From contig NW_020954557.1 in assembly GCF_900497805.2 (NCBI RefSeq), forward strand, positions 1-64,000: a stretch of DNA of 64,000 nt, written 5' to 3'. The notes beneath the pieces are model-generated. The model did not search any database. It was given only the letters and a program-made list of their open reading frames with translations, and had not been told where the DNA came from. Shown one piece after another: positions 50,210 through 62,599 of the stretch (position 1 is its first letter; each line of letters opens with the position of its first letter). Source of the DNA: Vombatus ursinus (taxonomy: Eukaryota; Chordata; Mammalia; Diprotodontia; Vombatidae). The translations under genes and the position numbers were made by a program.

Positions 50210-50895
50210 TAGACAGCTCTCACTTTACATAAATTTACATTACACAAATTTGACTTTACATAAAGAATTCTGAAAGAAATCCACATTCCAAAAAAACACC
50301 TAAGTTAGCTTTACTGTATAGTACTGTGCTCTCTCCCTCTCTCCGTTCTTGCCCATTGGTTCTCTGTGGCCTCCCACCACACCACCAAAAACAAAAGCAA
50401 AAAACAAAAAAAAAAGCAAAAAAAAAACCCTCCAAGTGAAAGCCAAAGAATAGACGTGTGGAGAAACTGCCACTGCCTGATAAGGAGCTTGGCTTGAGAG
50501 AGAGTGGAGACCTTTGCCTACCTCCACTCATCTGTCAGTGTGTCCTGTTTGGCTTCTGCCTATCTGGTTCTTGTTCTCCATACCCCTCCCCACCCACCCT
50601 ACCCCTGTATTGCATGTCTGGTCCCCACATCCCACTCCTCCCTCTTCTTCCTCTAGGTTCAGCTAGGCCTCCAAGTTGCCGGCACCAGCCTGTATGTTCC
50701 TACTCTTGCTCTCAGTTCTTTGTCCCTGGCTCCCATGTGTCCTTGGCCCATCTCTCCACTGACACTCAGCCCCATTCGTGCCTTTCTCCCTCCCTCCCTT
50801 CCTTCCCTCAAACCGTAGGTGAATTCACGTTATTTAAAAATTGCTTTACATAGAGCTCTGTGTAACCACTCACTTACGTAAAGCAGAACAATCTA
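50210..50895. mobile_element. TA-flanked DNA transposon with imperfect inverted ends, non-autonomous
   Basis: The left end (50212) gacagctctcactttacata and the reversed right end (50893) gattgttctgctttacgtaa share about 15 of 21 positions. A TA dinucleotide lies on each side (50210-50211, 50894-50895), as for Tc1/mariner/pogo elements. The interior has A-rich and CT-rich blocks without a transposase frame. Family not named. Confidence 0.5.
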
Positions 50896-50897
50896 TA

Positions 50898-51825
50898 TAT
50901 GGCATACCTCAGAAATATTGAAGGTTTGTTCCTGACCACCACAACAAAGAAAATATTGCAATAAAGCAAGTCATATGAATTTTTTGGTTTCCCAATGTAT
51001 ATAAAAGTTATGTTTACCCTATTCTGTAGTATATTAAGTGTTCAATAGTTTTATGTCCAAAAAATGTATATACCTTAATTAAAGAATACTTCACTGCTAA
51101 AAAAAAATATTGACCATCATCTGAGCCTTTAGCAAGTCATAATCTTTCTGCTGGTAGAGGATTTTGCCTCAATGTTGATGCCTGCTGACTGATCAGGGTG
51201 GTGGTTGTGGACAATTGGGGTGGCTGTGGGGTGGGTGGGGTGGTTTAAAATAAGACAACAATGGAGTTTGCCGCATTGATTGATTCTTTTCACAGCATAC
51301 TTATCTGTAGCATAGGATGCTGTTTGATAGCATTTTACACATAATAGAACTTCTTTTCAAATTAGAATCAATCCTCTCAAACCCTGCCTCTGCTTTATCA
51401 ACTAAGTTTATGTAATATTCTTCAATATTGTTGTATCTTAGGAAATAGGGAAGCCCAAGGAGAGGGAGAGAGACTGAGGAATGGCCTGTTGGTGAAGCAG
51501 TCAGAACACACAACATTTATTGATTAAGTTCCGGGTCTTGTATGGGCACGGTTCATGGTGTCTGAAATCAATTAAAATAGTAGCATCAAAGATCACTGAT
51601 CACAGATCACCATAACAGATATAATAATAATGAAAAAGTTTGCAACATTGTGAGAATTATCAGATTGTGACATAGAGACACAATATTAGCACATCTGTTG
51701 GAAAAATGGTGCTAACAAACTTGTTAGATGCCAGGTTCCCATAAACCTTCAATTTGTTTAAAAAAAAAAAGCAATATCTGCAAAGTGCAATAAAGCAAAG
51801 AGCAATACAACAGGGCATGACTGTA
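50898..51825 (-). mobile_element. Tigger1-like (pogo family) transposon, internally deleted, 924 bp
   Basis: The element is 50900-51823 between TA dinucleotides. The left end is ggcatacctcagaaatattg, and the reversed right end is cagtcatgccctgttgtatt. Long sections match my memory of the Tigger1 consensus: gaattttttggtttcccaat, tgctgactgatcagggtggt, agacaacaatggagtttgcc, gatcactgatcacagatcac. Most of the transposase gene is missing between about 51420 and 51430, joining subterminal regions. A marsupial Tigger1 family is known, as I recall (Tigger1a_Mars). Confidence 0.85.
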
Positions 51826-52879
51826 AAAAATTTTATGTTCAATAAATGTTTATAATATCTGGTTCAACACCTGACAAAGTCTTAGATTTGGTTTTATATA
51901 ATGTTTATTTCTGTTATTTTGATTTAAAACAAGAATAAAGTAAAAATATTCCCTCACACATATATGTGGTGTAAATGATAGAAGGATTTTACAAGCTTTC
52001 TTTCTTGAAAAGAAGATAGAAATTCACTTTTTAAAATTTTTAGCCACCTAAACAATTTTTTAAAATGAATAGCTAGTTGCAATATAAAATATTTACTTTT
52101 CTACTAGCTAATGACATGTGTTATATTAATGCTAAATGTACTTGAAGTTTAGTTTATATAGTTTCATTTTTAACAATGTTTATATGTAAACTATCCTTTG
52201 TGAGAAAAGGTCTCTTCAGACATGACTTTATATTCTTCTACCACTGACACACCAGCTACACTCCCAAAGAAACTCTACTGAGCAACCAGTTCATTGAAAA
52301 TCTTCTAGATAGAAGAATAGTAACATAAGTGGAAGATAAATTTAAATTGGAAAACAGCTTTTCTATTGCAATGAGAGACAATATAAGGTTTGTTTCTACA
52401 GAACATTTGTGATTATACATGTTTGTTTCAAGATGACCGTATGGCTAGTGAGCATGGTTTTCAAACAGCCTGATATTTGCGATGCAAGCAGGCAGACATT
52501 CAAAGCATCTTGATCACATGACTACACAATTAATGAGGTATGATTACAGGGTAATGAGAATGAGGGAGCTATTCTGGTACAATATACAGAACACAGATGA
52601 AGGTATACACATGCCACTGATCATTTGATTAGAATCAAGTTGTTCTCAACTGCTGAACCCTTGTGGCAGTTTGGAAACAATTTGATGACAAGTTGAGAAA
52701 ATGCAAGAATATGTGCTTAGTTAGAAACAGTTATAGTCTGATATATTCACTTCACAAACCACAAAATCATTATGCATGTGATCTAAATAGTTTCAGATCA
52801 CTACAGAAACAAACTTATAATGCTCCAAATATTCATGTTTGTTGTCATAGGGGAAAAATATATTTGAAATATAATTGAT
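51826..52879. other. AT-rich sequence between transposon relics
   Basis: Probably insertion-derived, since L1 sequence lies on both sides, but I recognise no family. It may be the interior of a longer hAT element starting at 49638. Confidence 0.35.
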
Positions 52880-54384
52880 CAATTCTTTACCCAACTTATT
52901 GGGACTTATTGTTTTAATAAGGTTTTTAGCTAACTCTCAGACTCTCTGAGTAAACCATCATGCCATCTGTGAAACCCAACAATTTTATTTCCTCTTTGCC
53001 CATACTTATTCCCTTAATTCCTATTTCTTGTCTTATTGTTATAAGTAACATTTTTAGAATGATATAGAATAGTAATGGGGAAAATGGACATTCCCGGCTT
53101 TACTCCTGATTTTATTGGAAAGGCCTCCAGTTTATACACATTATACATAGTGCTGGCACTTGGTTTTAGATAAATACTACTTTTAAGAAAAGATCCACTT
53201 ATTTCTATGCTTTCGGTGTTTTTAACATGAATGGGTGTTAGATATTGTCAAAAGCTTCTTTTTTATCTCTTAACATAATCATATGATTTTTGTCTTGTTA
53301 TTAAAACCATCATTTATGTTTATAGTTTTCCTAATATTAAACTAGCCCTGAATTTCTAGATAAGTCCAACCTCGTCATAGTATATAATTTTTGTGATATG
53401 CTGCTGAAATGTCTTTACTAATGTTTTATTTAAAATTTTTACATCAATAGTGCTTAGGGATATTGATCTATGGTTTCTTTATTTTGACTCAACATGGTTT
53501 AGGTCTCAAGACATGGTAAAACCCTTTATTTTTCTGTTTTTTCAAACAGTTTATATATTAGAATTAATTATTGTTTAAATGTTCAATGAAGTTTACTTTT
53601 AAATGCATCTGCTCCTGGATTATTTTTTCCTTTGGGAGTTAATTTATGAGTTCTTCAATTTCTTTCTTTTGAGATTGGGTTAGGTTCACTATTCTTGTTC
53701 TGTTAATCTGGGAATTTTTTATTTGATAAAAAGTCATCCATTTCATTTAGATCGTCAATTGTACTGGAATATTTTTGATCCTGGTAAGTTGATTTTATCG
53801 ATTGTGTTTTTTTTAAATAATAATTTCTAGTTTTATTTATTAATCCAGTATGTGTTTGTTTGGGGTTTTTGTTTTTGCTTTTGTTTATTTTTGTTTGTTT
53901 GTTTTTGCTTTCATTTTCTTTAATCTCTCCTTTAAGTTTCAGGATTTATATTTTGGTCTTAGATTAGGGGGTTTCAATATTTTTGTTTTCTAGGGTATTT
54001 TTAAGTTTCATGCCCAATTAATTGATCTGGTTTTACTTTCTTTTATTGATGAAAGTGTTTAAAGATATAAAAATTTTTCCTAAGAACTGCTTTGGCAGTA
54101 TCCCATTAATTTTATATATTGTCTTGTTATTTGATGAAATTATCAATTGTTTCTATAATTTGTTCTTGACCTAACTATTCTTTAGGATTCATTTAATCAC
54201 CAATTAATTTTAATCATATTTTCAGTGGCACATTATTCAATATAATTTTATTGCATTTTGAACCTTAAAAATGCATTTAACATTTTTGCTTTCCTGCATT
54301 TATGTATGAGGATTTTATACCCTAATACATGGTGTTTTTTTAAGGTGCTATAAAAAACTGAGAAATGCATACGTATAAATGTTC

Positions 54385-54440
54385 ATATATGTATGTGTAT
54401 ATATATATGCATATATATACACACATATATATTTATTTAC
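54385..54440. repeat. TA/TG/CA dinucleotide tract
   Basis: Gtatgtgtatatatatatgc followed by atatatatacacacatatat, with inverted symmetry like the tract at 12292. Confidence 0.8.
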
Positions 54441-55744
54441 ATACACATTCCTTTTTATTTCCATTCAATGATCTACAATGATCTCTTCACTTCTTTTTTA
54501 ATTTAATTTTTCTAGGCATGCAAGGGTGAATTGAGATCCTCTACTTTTATAGTTTTACTGCCTACTTCTCTCTGGAAGTTATTTAACTTTTTCTTTAAGT
54601 ATTTAGATACTATGTCATTTAGTGCATATGTGTTTAATATTGATCTTAATTCATTGTTCATGCTACCTTCCAGCAAAGTATGGTTTCCCTATTTATCCTT
54701 TCTTTCTATCATTTTGTCTGAGATCATGATTGCTTCTCCTGCCTTTTTTACTTCAACTGAAGCACAATAGTTTATGCTCCAACCCCCTATTTTGTGTGCC
54801 TCTTTCTGTTTTAAGTGTGTTTCTTATAAATAACATATTTGGATGATGCTTGTTAATCCATTCTGCTATCCTCTTTTGTTCTATCAGTGAATTCATCCCA
54901 TTAACAGTAGTGACCATTAATTGTGTATTTCCTTTCATCTTATTCTCTTACACTCTTATTTCTCTTTGTTTCCCACTCTTTCTTTGTTAAGAAGAGAGTG
55001 ATGAAAGAGAAGGCACAAGTTCAGTGCCCATGCTCTAGATTTGGTGTAATCTGCTTCTGCTTCCCTAACCCTCTTCTTCCCTTGTCCTGAGCCCAGTAAC
55101 AATTTCTTTTTATCTTTTTGCTTTTCTTTTAAGCCCCTCTTCAATGTCTACACTCCTTAATTATAGTTTATTTTACTTAAGACTAATCTCTCCATTATTC
55201 TACTCTCCTTCTTATCCCTCCTTTTTAATTTCCTCTTTCTCTCATGTTTCCCTATTGAATGAAACATATTTCTGTGCCCAACTGTGTGTGTGTGTGCACG
55301 TGCTTGCGTGTCCTTCCCTCCTCTCACAGTTTCAGATTAGAGTGAGGTTCAAGTGTCTTCCACTCCCCCCTTCCTTATTTGTATAGATTGCACACCAATT
55401 ATGTGAGATAACTTCCTACGTGCTTCCTATCCCTCCTTCCCCCCATCCAGTGCAATCCTCTTCCACTTCCATTCCATTTTTGTTTTAAGATGAGCAAAAC
55501 TTGACAGAACCACTCCCAGGCCTTCCATTTAATTAGACTCCTTCTATGGTAATAGACTGCTGAGAGAATACATTTAACATTTGCCCACATTGGAATATAA
55601 GCAGTTAATGCTTGTTTAGTTCCTTATGATTGCTCTTTCATGTTTACTTTTTATGTTTTTCTTGACTCTTGTGTTTGTACTTCACAGTTTTTATTTAGCT
55701 TTGGTCTTTTCATCAGGAATACTTGGAAGTAGTATATTTCATTA

Positions 55745-55926
55745 AAGATCTGTATTTCCTGGGGCAGCTAGGTGACGCAGTGGATAGAGCACTGGCCCTG
55801 GATTCAGGAGGACCTGAGTTCAAATGCGGCCTCAGACACATAACACTTACTAGCTGTGTGACATTAGGCAAGTCACTTAACCCCATTGCCTAGCCAAAAA
55901 AAAAAAAAAAAAGATCTATATTTCTC
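55745..55926 (+). repeat. young short SINE (WSINE1-like) with target duplication
   Basis: SINE 55761-55910: head ggggcagctaggtgacgcag, tggatagagcactggccctg, B-box-like gagttcaaatgc, end ccccattgcctagcc and an A17 tail. Duplications aagatctgtatttc and aagatctatatttc differ at one base. Confidence 0.92.
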
Positions 55927-56404
55927 CCTGTAGCATTATACTCAATTTTGTTTGGTAAATTATTTTTGGTTTTAAGTCTATATCCTTTGCCTTCTGGAAT
56001 ATTGTGTTCCAAACCCTCTACTGCTTTATAGTGGTGGCAGCCAAATTTTCTGTGATCCTGACTGGCTCCCTTGCATTTGAATTCTTTCTCTTTGGTTGCT
56101 TGCAGTGTTTTTTTTTTTTTTTTACCTTGAAGCTTTGGATTTTGGCTATAAAGCTCCTGAGACTTTTCATTTGGAGGTTTCTTTCAGGAGGTATTTCGTA
56201 GATTCTGTTTATTTCCACTTTGCCCTCTCAGTTTCTAAGAGATTTGGGCCATTTTCTTTCTTGAAAGATTTCTTGAAAAATTATGTCCAGGATATTATTT
56301 CTTTCTTTTTTCTTTCTTTTGTCATGGCTTTCAGGTAGTTCTTTAATTAATTCTTTAATTATCTCTCCTCAGTCATTTTCCAAGTCAATTGTTTTTGCTA
56401 GGAT

Positions 56405-56485
56405 ATACCTCACATTTTTTTTTAAAAAATGAATGTTAAGAATTGTCTTTACATGTAATTGGTAAAAAATAATTTTTAAAAAAGT
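56405..56485 (+). mobile_element. short L1 3' tail insertion
   Basis: The text aaaatgaatgttaagaattg and tctttacatgtaattggtaa is the last part of an L1 3' UTR in + orientation inside the minus-strand L1. It is heavily 5' truncated. Confidence 0.65.
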
Positions 56486-57299
56486 TTTCACTGCTACCAA
56501 AGTAGTCTGATACGGGGCAAAGTCTTTTCGCTGACTTCCTGTTTTGAACTCTTCAACTTCCAAATCAGGGTTTGGATCTAAGCAACATACCTGTAAGCTT
56601 AACCCTGGTTGGAATTATGGACTCATGCTTGACTTGGCCATTATTAGCCAGATGGAAAGCTCTGCAACTTCAAAATGTCAGAAATGTAGGCTTCCTTTTA
56701 GTATGAGATCCCTGCTCTGGTTATCATGCTGCAGGCTTCAAGCTGTGATAACATAGCCAAAATAGCGAAAGGCTAAAGCTAAGATCCCACTCTGCTCTTA
56801 GGATCAGATTGGCATAGCTAATGTTTGCTTCTCAATTTGTTCCATGCTTAGCTCACAATCTAGAGTTTGTACTTACCTGGAACATTGCTTCTAAGTGCAG
56901 GTCCTTTCTCCTGTCCACCCTAGGTCTATGACCCAGAAATAGATAGTGAACAACAGTTGTATAGGTTTACACCTATTCTTGCATCCTGTATGAGGTCAGG
57001 GTCCTTCTGGGTGATTCTGGGAACTCTTCTTGTTCTGGTAAACAACCTCAGACCTTTCTGAGATCCTCACACTGGAATGCTTTGCAGTGTGTGATGAACA
57101 GATACAGTGTCCACAGATTTCTCTGTCTGTGTCTCTATGCTAAACTTGATTTGAAATGTTTTACAACTCACTGTGACTTTATTCTTGGGTTCCACAATGA
57201 AGTCTGAGTCCCCTGCACTTTCTAGATCCTTTTTGGTGTTTTATTGAGGAGTTCACCTATAGATTTTCCTGTTTCTCCACTGTTTAGGATCTGCCTCCA

Positions 57300-57600
57300 A
57301 TATAAGGTAGTTTAGAGGGAAGGCACTTGCAATGAGGGGGACCAAGAAAGGCTTCAGGGAGAAGGAGGTTAATCTTGAAAAAAGAAAGGTAGGGGGTAGC
57401 TAGGTGGCACATCGGATAAAGCACTGGCCCTGAAGTCAGGAGGACCTGAGTTCAAATGTGGCCTCAGACCAAACATTTGATACTTACTAGTTGTGTGACC
57501 CTGGGCAAGCCACTTAACCCCAATTGCCTAAAAAAAAAGATAAAAGAAAGGTATTCCATGATGCAGAGGTGAGAGGAAAGAGGGCATAATGATGGAGGCA
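57300..57600 (-). repeat. L2 antisense, split by a young SINE
   Basis: Left part: agggaaggcacttgcaatga, ggcttcagggagaaggaggt. Right part: tattccatgatgcagaggtg. It is the sequence into which the old L1 5' end (57293) abuts. Confidence 0.55.
57380..57553 (+). repeat. young short SINE (WSINE1-like) with 12-bp target duplication
   Basis: SINE 57392-57541 with head ggggtagctaggtggcacat, tgaccctgggcaagccactt and an A-rich end. Duplications aaaagaaaggta at 57380-57391 and 57542-57553 are identical. Confidence 0.9.
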
Positions 57601-57794
57601 CCTAAATGATAGTATTGAAAAAACTCAGCTTCCCTCCTTGGTTACCCTTAGAACCCTGAAAAAGCAGGAGTCTGCCACTTTCTGGAGACTTTGCTGTTCC
57701 AATTCGAGTTGGAGTTGAAGAATTAGGCCAACAAAAGTGTTGCACATTATACCTTAAGAGGTGTCTAGTCCTCCTCACTCCTCTAATACTAAAA

Positions 57795-58230
57795 GTCACC
57801 GAACTGAACATACCCAGTGATACAACTCTTGGGCATACATCTCAGGGAGGCCAAAGACAGAGGGAAATGTATATATACAAAAACATTTACAACTGCATAT
57901 TCTGTAATGCAAAGAAATGGAAGCAAAGTCATGGTCTACCATGGTTCGAGGTAATGGCTGAACAAATTATATGAATATAATTGAATTATGGTGCCATAAG
58001 AAGATTTGAATGAACTGGCACAGAGAATATTAAGCAGAGCCAAGAAAACATTTTACACAAAAACCATGATAACATAAAGGAAAACAACACTGAAACACAT
58101 AAAAACTTTAAGCAATGCAATTTTCAGAGAATTTGCAATGAAGCATGCCTTCCTTCTAATCTAGAAAGATGTTGAATTGTAGGTGTGAAATGAGACATAT
58201 TTTGTCAGATATGGCCAATGTTTTTGCTTC
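57795..58230 (+). mobile_element. old L1 3' end of a different subfamily
   Basis: The + strand shows ctgaacatacccagtgatac, caactcttgggcatacatct, gcaaagaaatggaagcaaag and gtaatggctgaacaaattat, the ORF2 C-terminal region, then a 3' UTR unlike the younger copies. Confidence 0.6.
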
Positions 58231-58782
58231 TTACAATCACACAAATTATACTTCTTTGTTACAAGTGGGGCAGTTCTATGGGGATAGGAAATGACATTGG
58301 GAAGTAACATTTTTAAAATCATCAATAAAAGACTTATTTGGAATAGAAAATAAAAATTATCAACTACCTGAATGTTAAGAATATAAGAATTATATGTTGA
58401 CATTTTTGCCATAGTTTAATTTATAGAGTGGTCCCTACCCCACTGAGATCACATCAACATATCTACTTCTAGACTTTGCACAGTTCCAATTGGAACTGTT
58501 GACAATTAAGAAATTAAATTCAATTAAGTTTTACTGAATATGTCTGTTGAACTACTCTGCACAAATGAACAAGGCTTGATGCATAACAGGCAACTGGAGG
58601 ATACCTGAGAAGTATAAGATACAGTTATTAAAGAAGTTTTAAGTATTATTGGAGAGGAAAAAAACATATGAAACTGTTAAAGAATACAAGAAAATAAATT
58701 ATCGAACAACAAACATTTGATTAGAGATAAGTGCTATATATTAGAATGTAGGGACAGGTGTGATTTATAGTCCTTAGTGTTT
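58231..58782. other. AT-rich unique sequence
   Basis: No gene or repeat recognised. Confidence 0.4.
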
Positions 58783-58895
58783 TATTGCTGTTCAGTCATT
58801 TCAGTCATGTCTGACTCTTCATGACGCTGTTTGGGTCATACAGCTAGTAAGGCCTTCTTGACTTTTAGTCTAGCATTCTAGCCATCCCTCCAGTC
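58783..58895 (-). repeat. MAR1-like SINE, decayed, antisense
   Basis: It has attgctgttcagtcatttca, gtcatgtctgactcttcatg and gtcatacagctagtaaggcc, with the middle lost. Confidence 0.6.
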
Positions 58896-61800
58896 TTCCT
58901 TTTCTATGTGCAATCCCACAAGTTGATCAATTGATGGAATGCTGCAAAGTTGCCAGGGCATTTAACTAACTTTAAAGTCAAAGTACCTCAAGTATATGCA
59001 AAAAGTTGATAACCAGAAATGGGTAGACCCACATGCTTGTTTTGTGTATTGACCCTTGTCTGTGCTGCTATTGGAATAGGTGAAATCACTGCTGGACTGA
59101 AAAAGCCCTCAGAAGTAACACCTGTACAGGGTTGTTTGTGACGCTTTCATTTATTGTTGTATCTGGCAGACTCAATGTCTGGAGTGCCAGCCATGTCAGT
59201 ACTATGGTCACTGTTTCAGTCCAATAGACTGTCTGTGACTGCTAACAGCATTTTCTTCCTTAATCTAGAATTGAATTCCTCTTCATCTCTGCTATCCAGC
59301 TCCCACCTATCTTTTAAGAACCAACTCACGTAAATAATCCCATGATTTTAGATTCTAGATCTAAAATTTTTTCCTGAAAGTAAGTTACAGTTCAGGTTCC
59401 ACAAATATTTTAGTTAATATTTTGTATCTGTCTGATGAGACAAAGAAGCCAGTGAGATGTTGGTAGCTGATTGACTGCCAACTCTGACATATAGCTCACA
59501 CGAAATCCAAAGAGGTAGCCACTATCATAACACTAGGAGGGACTTCAGGTCTGTCTTCCTATAACCTTCACTTTTCTGAGAATCAGCAGAAAGGGCTGTA
59601 GGCCTGTTAGTAATTGTGGTTCTGGTTCTGGTTTAGTTGAGTGCCAAGATCTTTCCTTGTTTCCCTTTTTCCCACAGAGAGGGTGTTTAGGTGGTGGCAA
59701 ATGTGACTGCATGAAGTAAAGAATCCATCATGTCTGAAAAGACAGGAATCTGACTAAGTAGATAAGAAATGCCCATGTATCTCAATCAGGAGAATACCAG
59801 GGACCATATCACCAGGGCAAAGCTCTCCATTATGCGTGACACAAAGAAAACTTTCCTCTCTGTCTGCCTACATGATGGAACCTTTTGGTCAGCAACATCC
59901 TCTAATTCACCAGATAGCTTGTAACCCTATCTGCGCCACACCCTGCGGACTTCCCCCTTGAAATTCTATCTGTTCCCCAGGGATTGCTTGCTCCGTTGTA
60001 ATGTGTATAGGCTTGGCCATTGTCTACCATACTTTTATTAAGCCTGTATAATTCTAGCAAAAATGTGACAGGGACTGAATTTGCATAGCCCAAGTCCAGC
60101 TTCTCTTCCAGATACAGGAGTATATAATTCAGTAAGTTATAGCCCATTCTGCTCCCACACTCATGAGGCTTTTAAGTCTGGCTCTTTTTTTGCCTCTCCC
60201 CAAATGTTGTTCAACCTTCTGTCCTAGATGTCCTGCTATATTGTTGTATGCTCTCATGATAATATCATTGGTATCATTAACAAACTCCTGTATGTGACTG
60301 TGCCAAGCTCCAGCTGAATGACCAGCAAGGCAACAGTCTTACGATGCTTAGTTACTGTTGACTCACTTTAACTTCTGGTTATCTGGATCAGAGAACCTCA
60401 TTCTTGTGGTCTTCTTGTGGTTATATTCTCTTCCTGTTAGTGTCTGGAAACTCTATTATGTCAACCCAAACAGTAAAGGATCCATGTTCCCTCTTCTCTT
60501 GTATATCTGCTTGAGAGAATGTGCTTAGGATAATACATTCTTTAAATCCAACTAGTAGGATTGTAGCAAACACCATTGAAGGATCCTCTCCTTTAAGTCT
60601 TGGTATTCTAAATCACTCTTTTATCATGACTTCACAGCATTCCTTTATCAGTTTTAACCTTTGGCTATAACAACAAGTGAAAAGGAATCAATTGTGTCTC
60701 TGGACTACACTCTCTGAAACCTTGCTCAACCTCAGGAAATTGTAAGTAGGCTAGAGGAATTCATTGTCTGAGGGTTCCTCAGTTCACTAAGGTAACAAGA
60801 GTGCCTCAAGTACCTAATGGACCAACCCATGGAGCTGAAATGAGAGAGAGCTAACAACGTGGTACTCTGGAATTGGTGGCAACCTTCCATAAACAATGTC
60901 CCACCAAGTCATGGCCTCAAGGTCCAAGGCAGCATTCTAGAGGAAGGGATGACATTCATCTTCATGGTCTTACTGGCCTGTATGACTAAGGAGGTGGCAT
61001 AGCTTATCCTGGCCATGAATATGCCAATGGGTCTACAAAGTTAGAAGCAGAAAACATACATATCATAGGCAAATTACTAGACATATAGTTTGCTAATGTG
61101 CTTTGTATCCTGCACCTGACATCTAGTCTGGAATCTCTGATTCTTCCTCTGACTTACTGCTGATCTTAATTCCTTTTGTTTTGGTGATGCACAGAAACCT
61201 TGGTTCCTGAGCCAATCTATACTTTGATTTATATTTCCATGAACCCTTATTTAAAACTCTTCACTTTTTTCCATATTGCTCTCCTCATTCTATACTGCTC
61301 TAGTGATTGTCATAAGTCATAATTGTATTGTTCACCTGTAAAGGATATGACACATGGAAGCAAATGTCAGTTTGTCAGGTCTTGGTTCCACTAAATTCCT
61401 CCTTTGAGAATCTAAGCCTTGGCCACAACATGTCCCTGGCATCTAAAGCTTCCAGATCTTTGAGAAGCTACCTCAGCATGCAAGTCACCTCGGTCATTAA
61501 TTGCAATATGTCTGCTCATCTATGTCTGCTGCCTCTTTCTTATCCTTGATATCACACTGTTGCTTGTTCCCTGCAAGTTACCACCTCTGATTCATTCCTC
61601 ACTTATCACTTTGATTAAGTGTATGTTTTACTTTTCTCTCTCTGTTTCCTGCCTATATCTATTCCTTCTCTTTTTGAATATGCTAAACAAGTTATTGTTA
61701 TGGTTTATTTACACTAATGTCCTCTTTCAAAGTAATTATGTGATTTGCATAAATAAAAATTTATGTTTTTTTCTGTTGAGCTAAAATTTCTCCATGTTAA

Positions 61801-61984
61801 TCGGTTTACATTTTATTTATACTTGCTCAGTAAATATATGCCCCTAAAAAAAGGAACAAACTGTGCTCTTGTGAATTTGTAGGTTCAACCTGTCAAGATA
61901 CATTACTGGGAAAGTTAAAAAAAAAAACTTAAATTCACAACGCTTTTATAACATGTGAAAGACAAACATGTGACTAAGGAGACA
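58896..61984. other. 3.1-kb block with no recognised repeat or gene
   Basis: Base composition is more even than in the neighbouring AT-rich sequence and there are no SINEs, which suggests a single older insertion or unique DNA. Scattered protein-like pieces on the minus strand (for example near 59900-60150) have no domain I can name. It might be the interior of an old retroelement, but there is no direct proof. Confidence 0.3.
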
Positions 61985-62315
61985 GCTCAGTGTGAATGCC
62001 AGAAATGGAGACACCTGAGTTAGTAGTTGTTAACTAAATTTTGGCTTCCTCACGACAAATATGCCAAATAAAATTAAACAACAAAAACAAAAACAAAAAA
62101 GAGGAGAAGGGAAAGATACTATTTAGAAGGAAGAAAAAAATCTTGGAGAAAAGTAAAAGAAATACTGAAGAAATGAGTAAGGAAAAAAGAGCCCTTAATA
62201 TAATGAGTAAATACTATGGAATGAAAAAAAAGCGAAGAGAAATATTAGGAATGAAAAAAATTATAAAAGTTTACCTCTGAACATAGCATAGACAGGCCAC
62301 AGAACTTCTATATTG
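61985..62315 (+). other. A-rich, lysine-rich coding-like stretch
   Basis: A 79-codon frame (62041-62280) rich in Lys and Glu is probably a consequence of the A-rich composition. Together with 63177-63720 it could be an old LINE relic. Confidence 0.25.
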
Positions 62316-62599
62316 ATTTATTGTGCCGGCCGCGCCGTGCACTCTCCTCCTATAAGGAGCAGGCTGTCAGAGTCATACTTACCAGTCTTCGGAGCCTACC
62401 CAGATAAACACACAGAGATGAGCCTATCAGGAGGTGCCAACACCCGAGCTTTATTCAGAGGCCATCACAGCAAGGCCAAGCAGGAAGGCCAGAGCAACAG
62501 AGCAGGAGCAAAGAGAGCGCGGGTTCCGACCACGACTGTTCCTTAAGTACCTACTTAGCCCCTCCTCCTCAGCCCGCCTACTAGTCAATGATTGTAGGG

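Larger units (their letters stand above)
52880..57293 (-). mobile_element. old L1: ORF2 N-terminal half, ORF1 and 5' UTR
   Basis: It is collinear with about 29845-34580 of the full-length L1: cagactctctgagtaaacca (RT region), atgcatctgctcctggatta (PGADAF-like), acttcaactgaagcacaata (endonuclease region), then the pyrimidine-rich inter-ORF part near 55150-55460 and ORF1 at about 55620-56400. The 5' UTR-like text ends near 57293, next to L2 sequence. It carries many stops. A SINE at 55761 and an L1 tail at 56405 interrupt it. Confidence 0.75.

Noticed and set aside
59902-60147. 81-codon frame on the minus strand as a gene
   Set aside because: No recognisable domain and no splice context; possibly part of an old element, so no gene is called.
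62041-62280. Lysine-rich 79-codon frame as a possible nuclear protein
   Set aside because: Composition follows from A-rich DNA; no domain, no start context and no splice sites. Kept only as an unexplained stretch.
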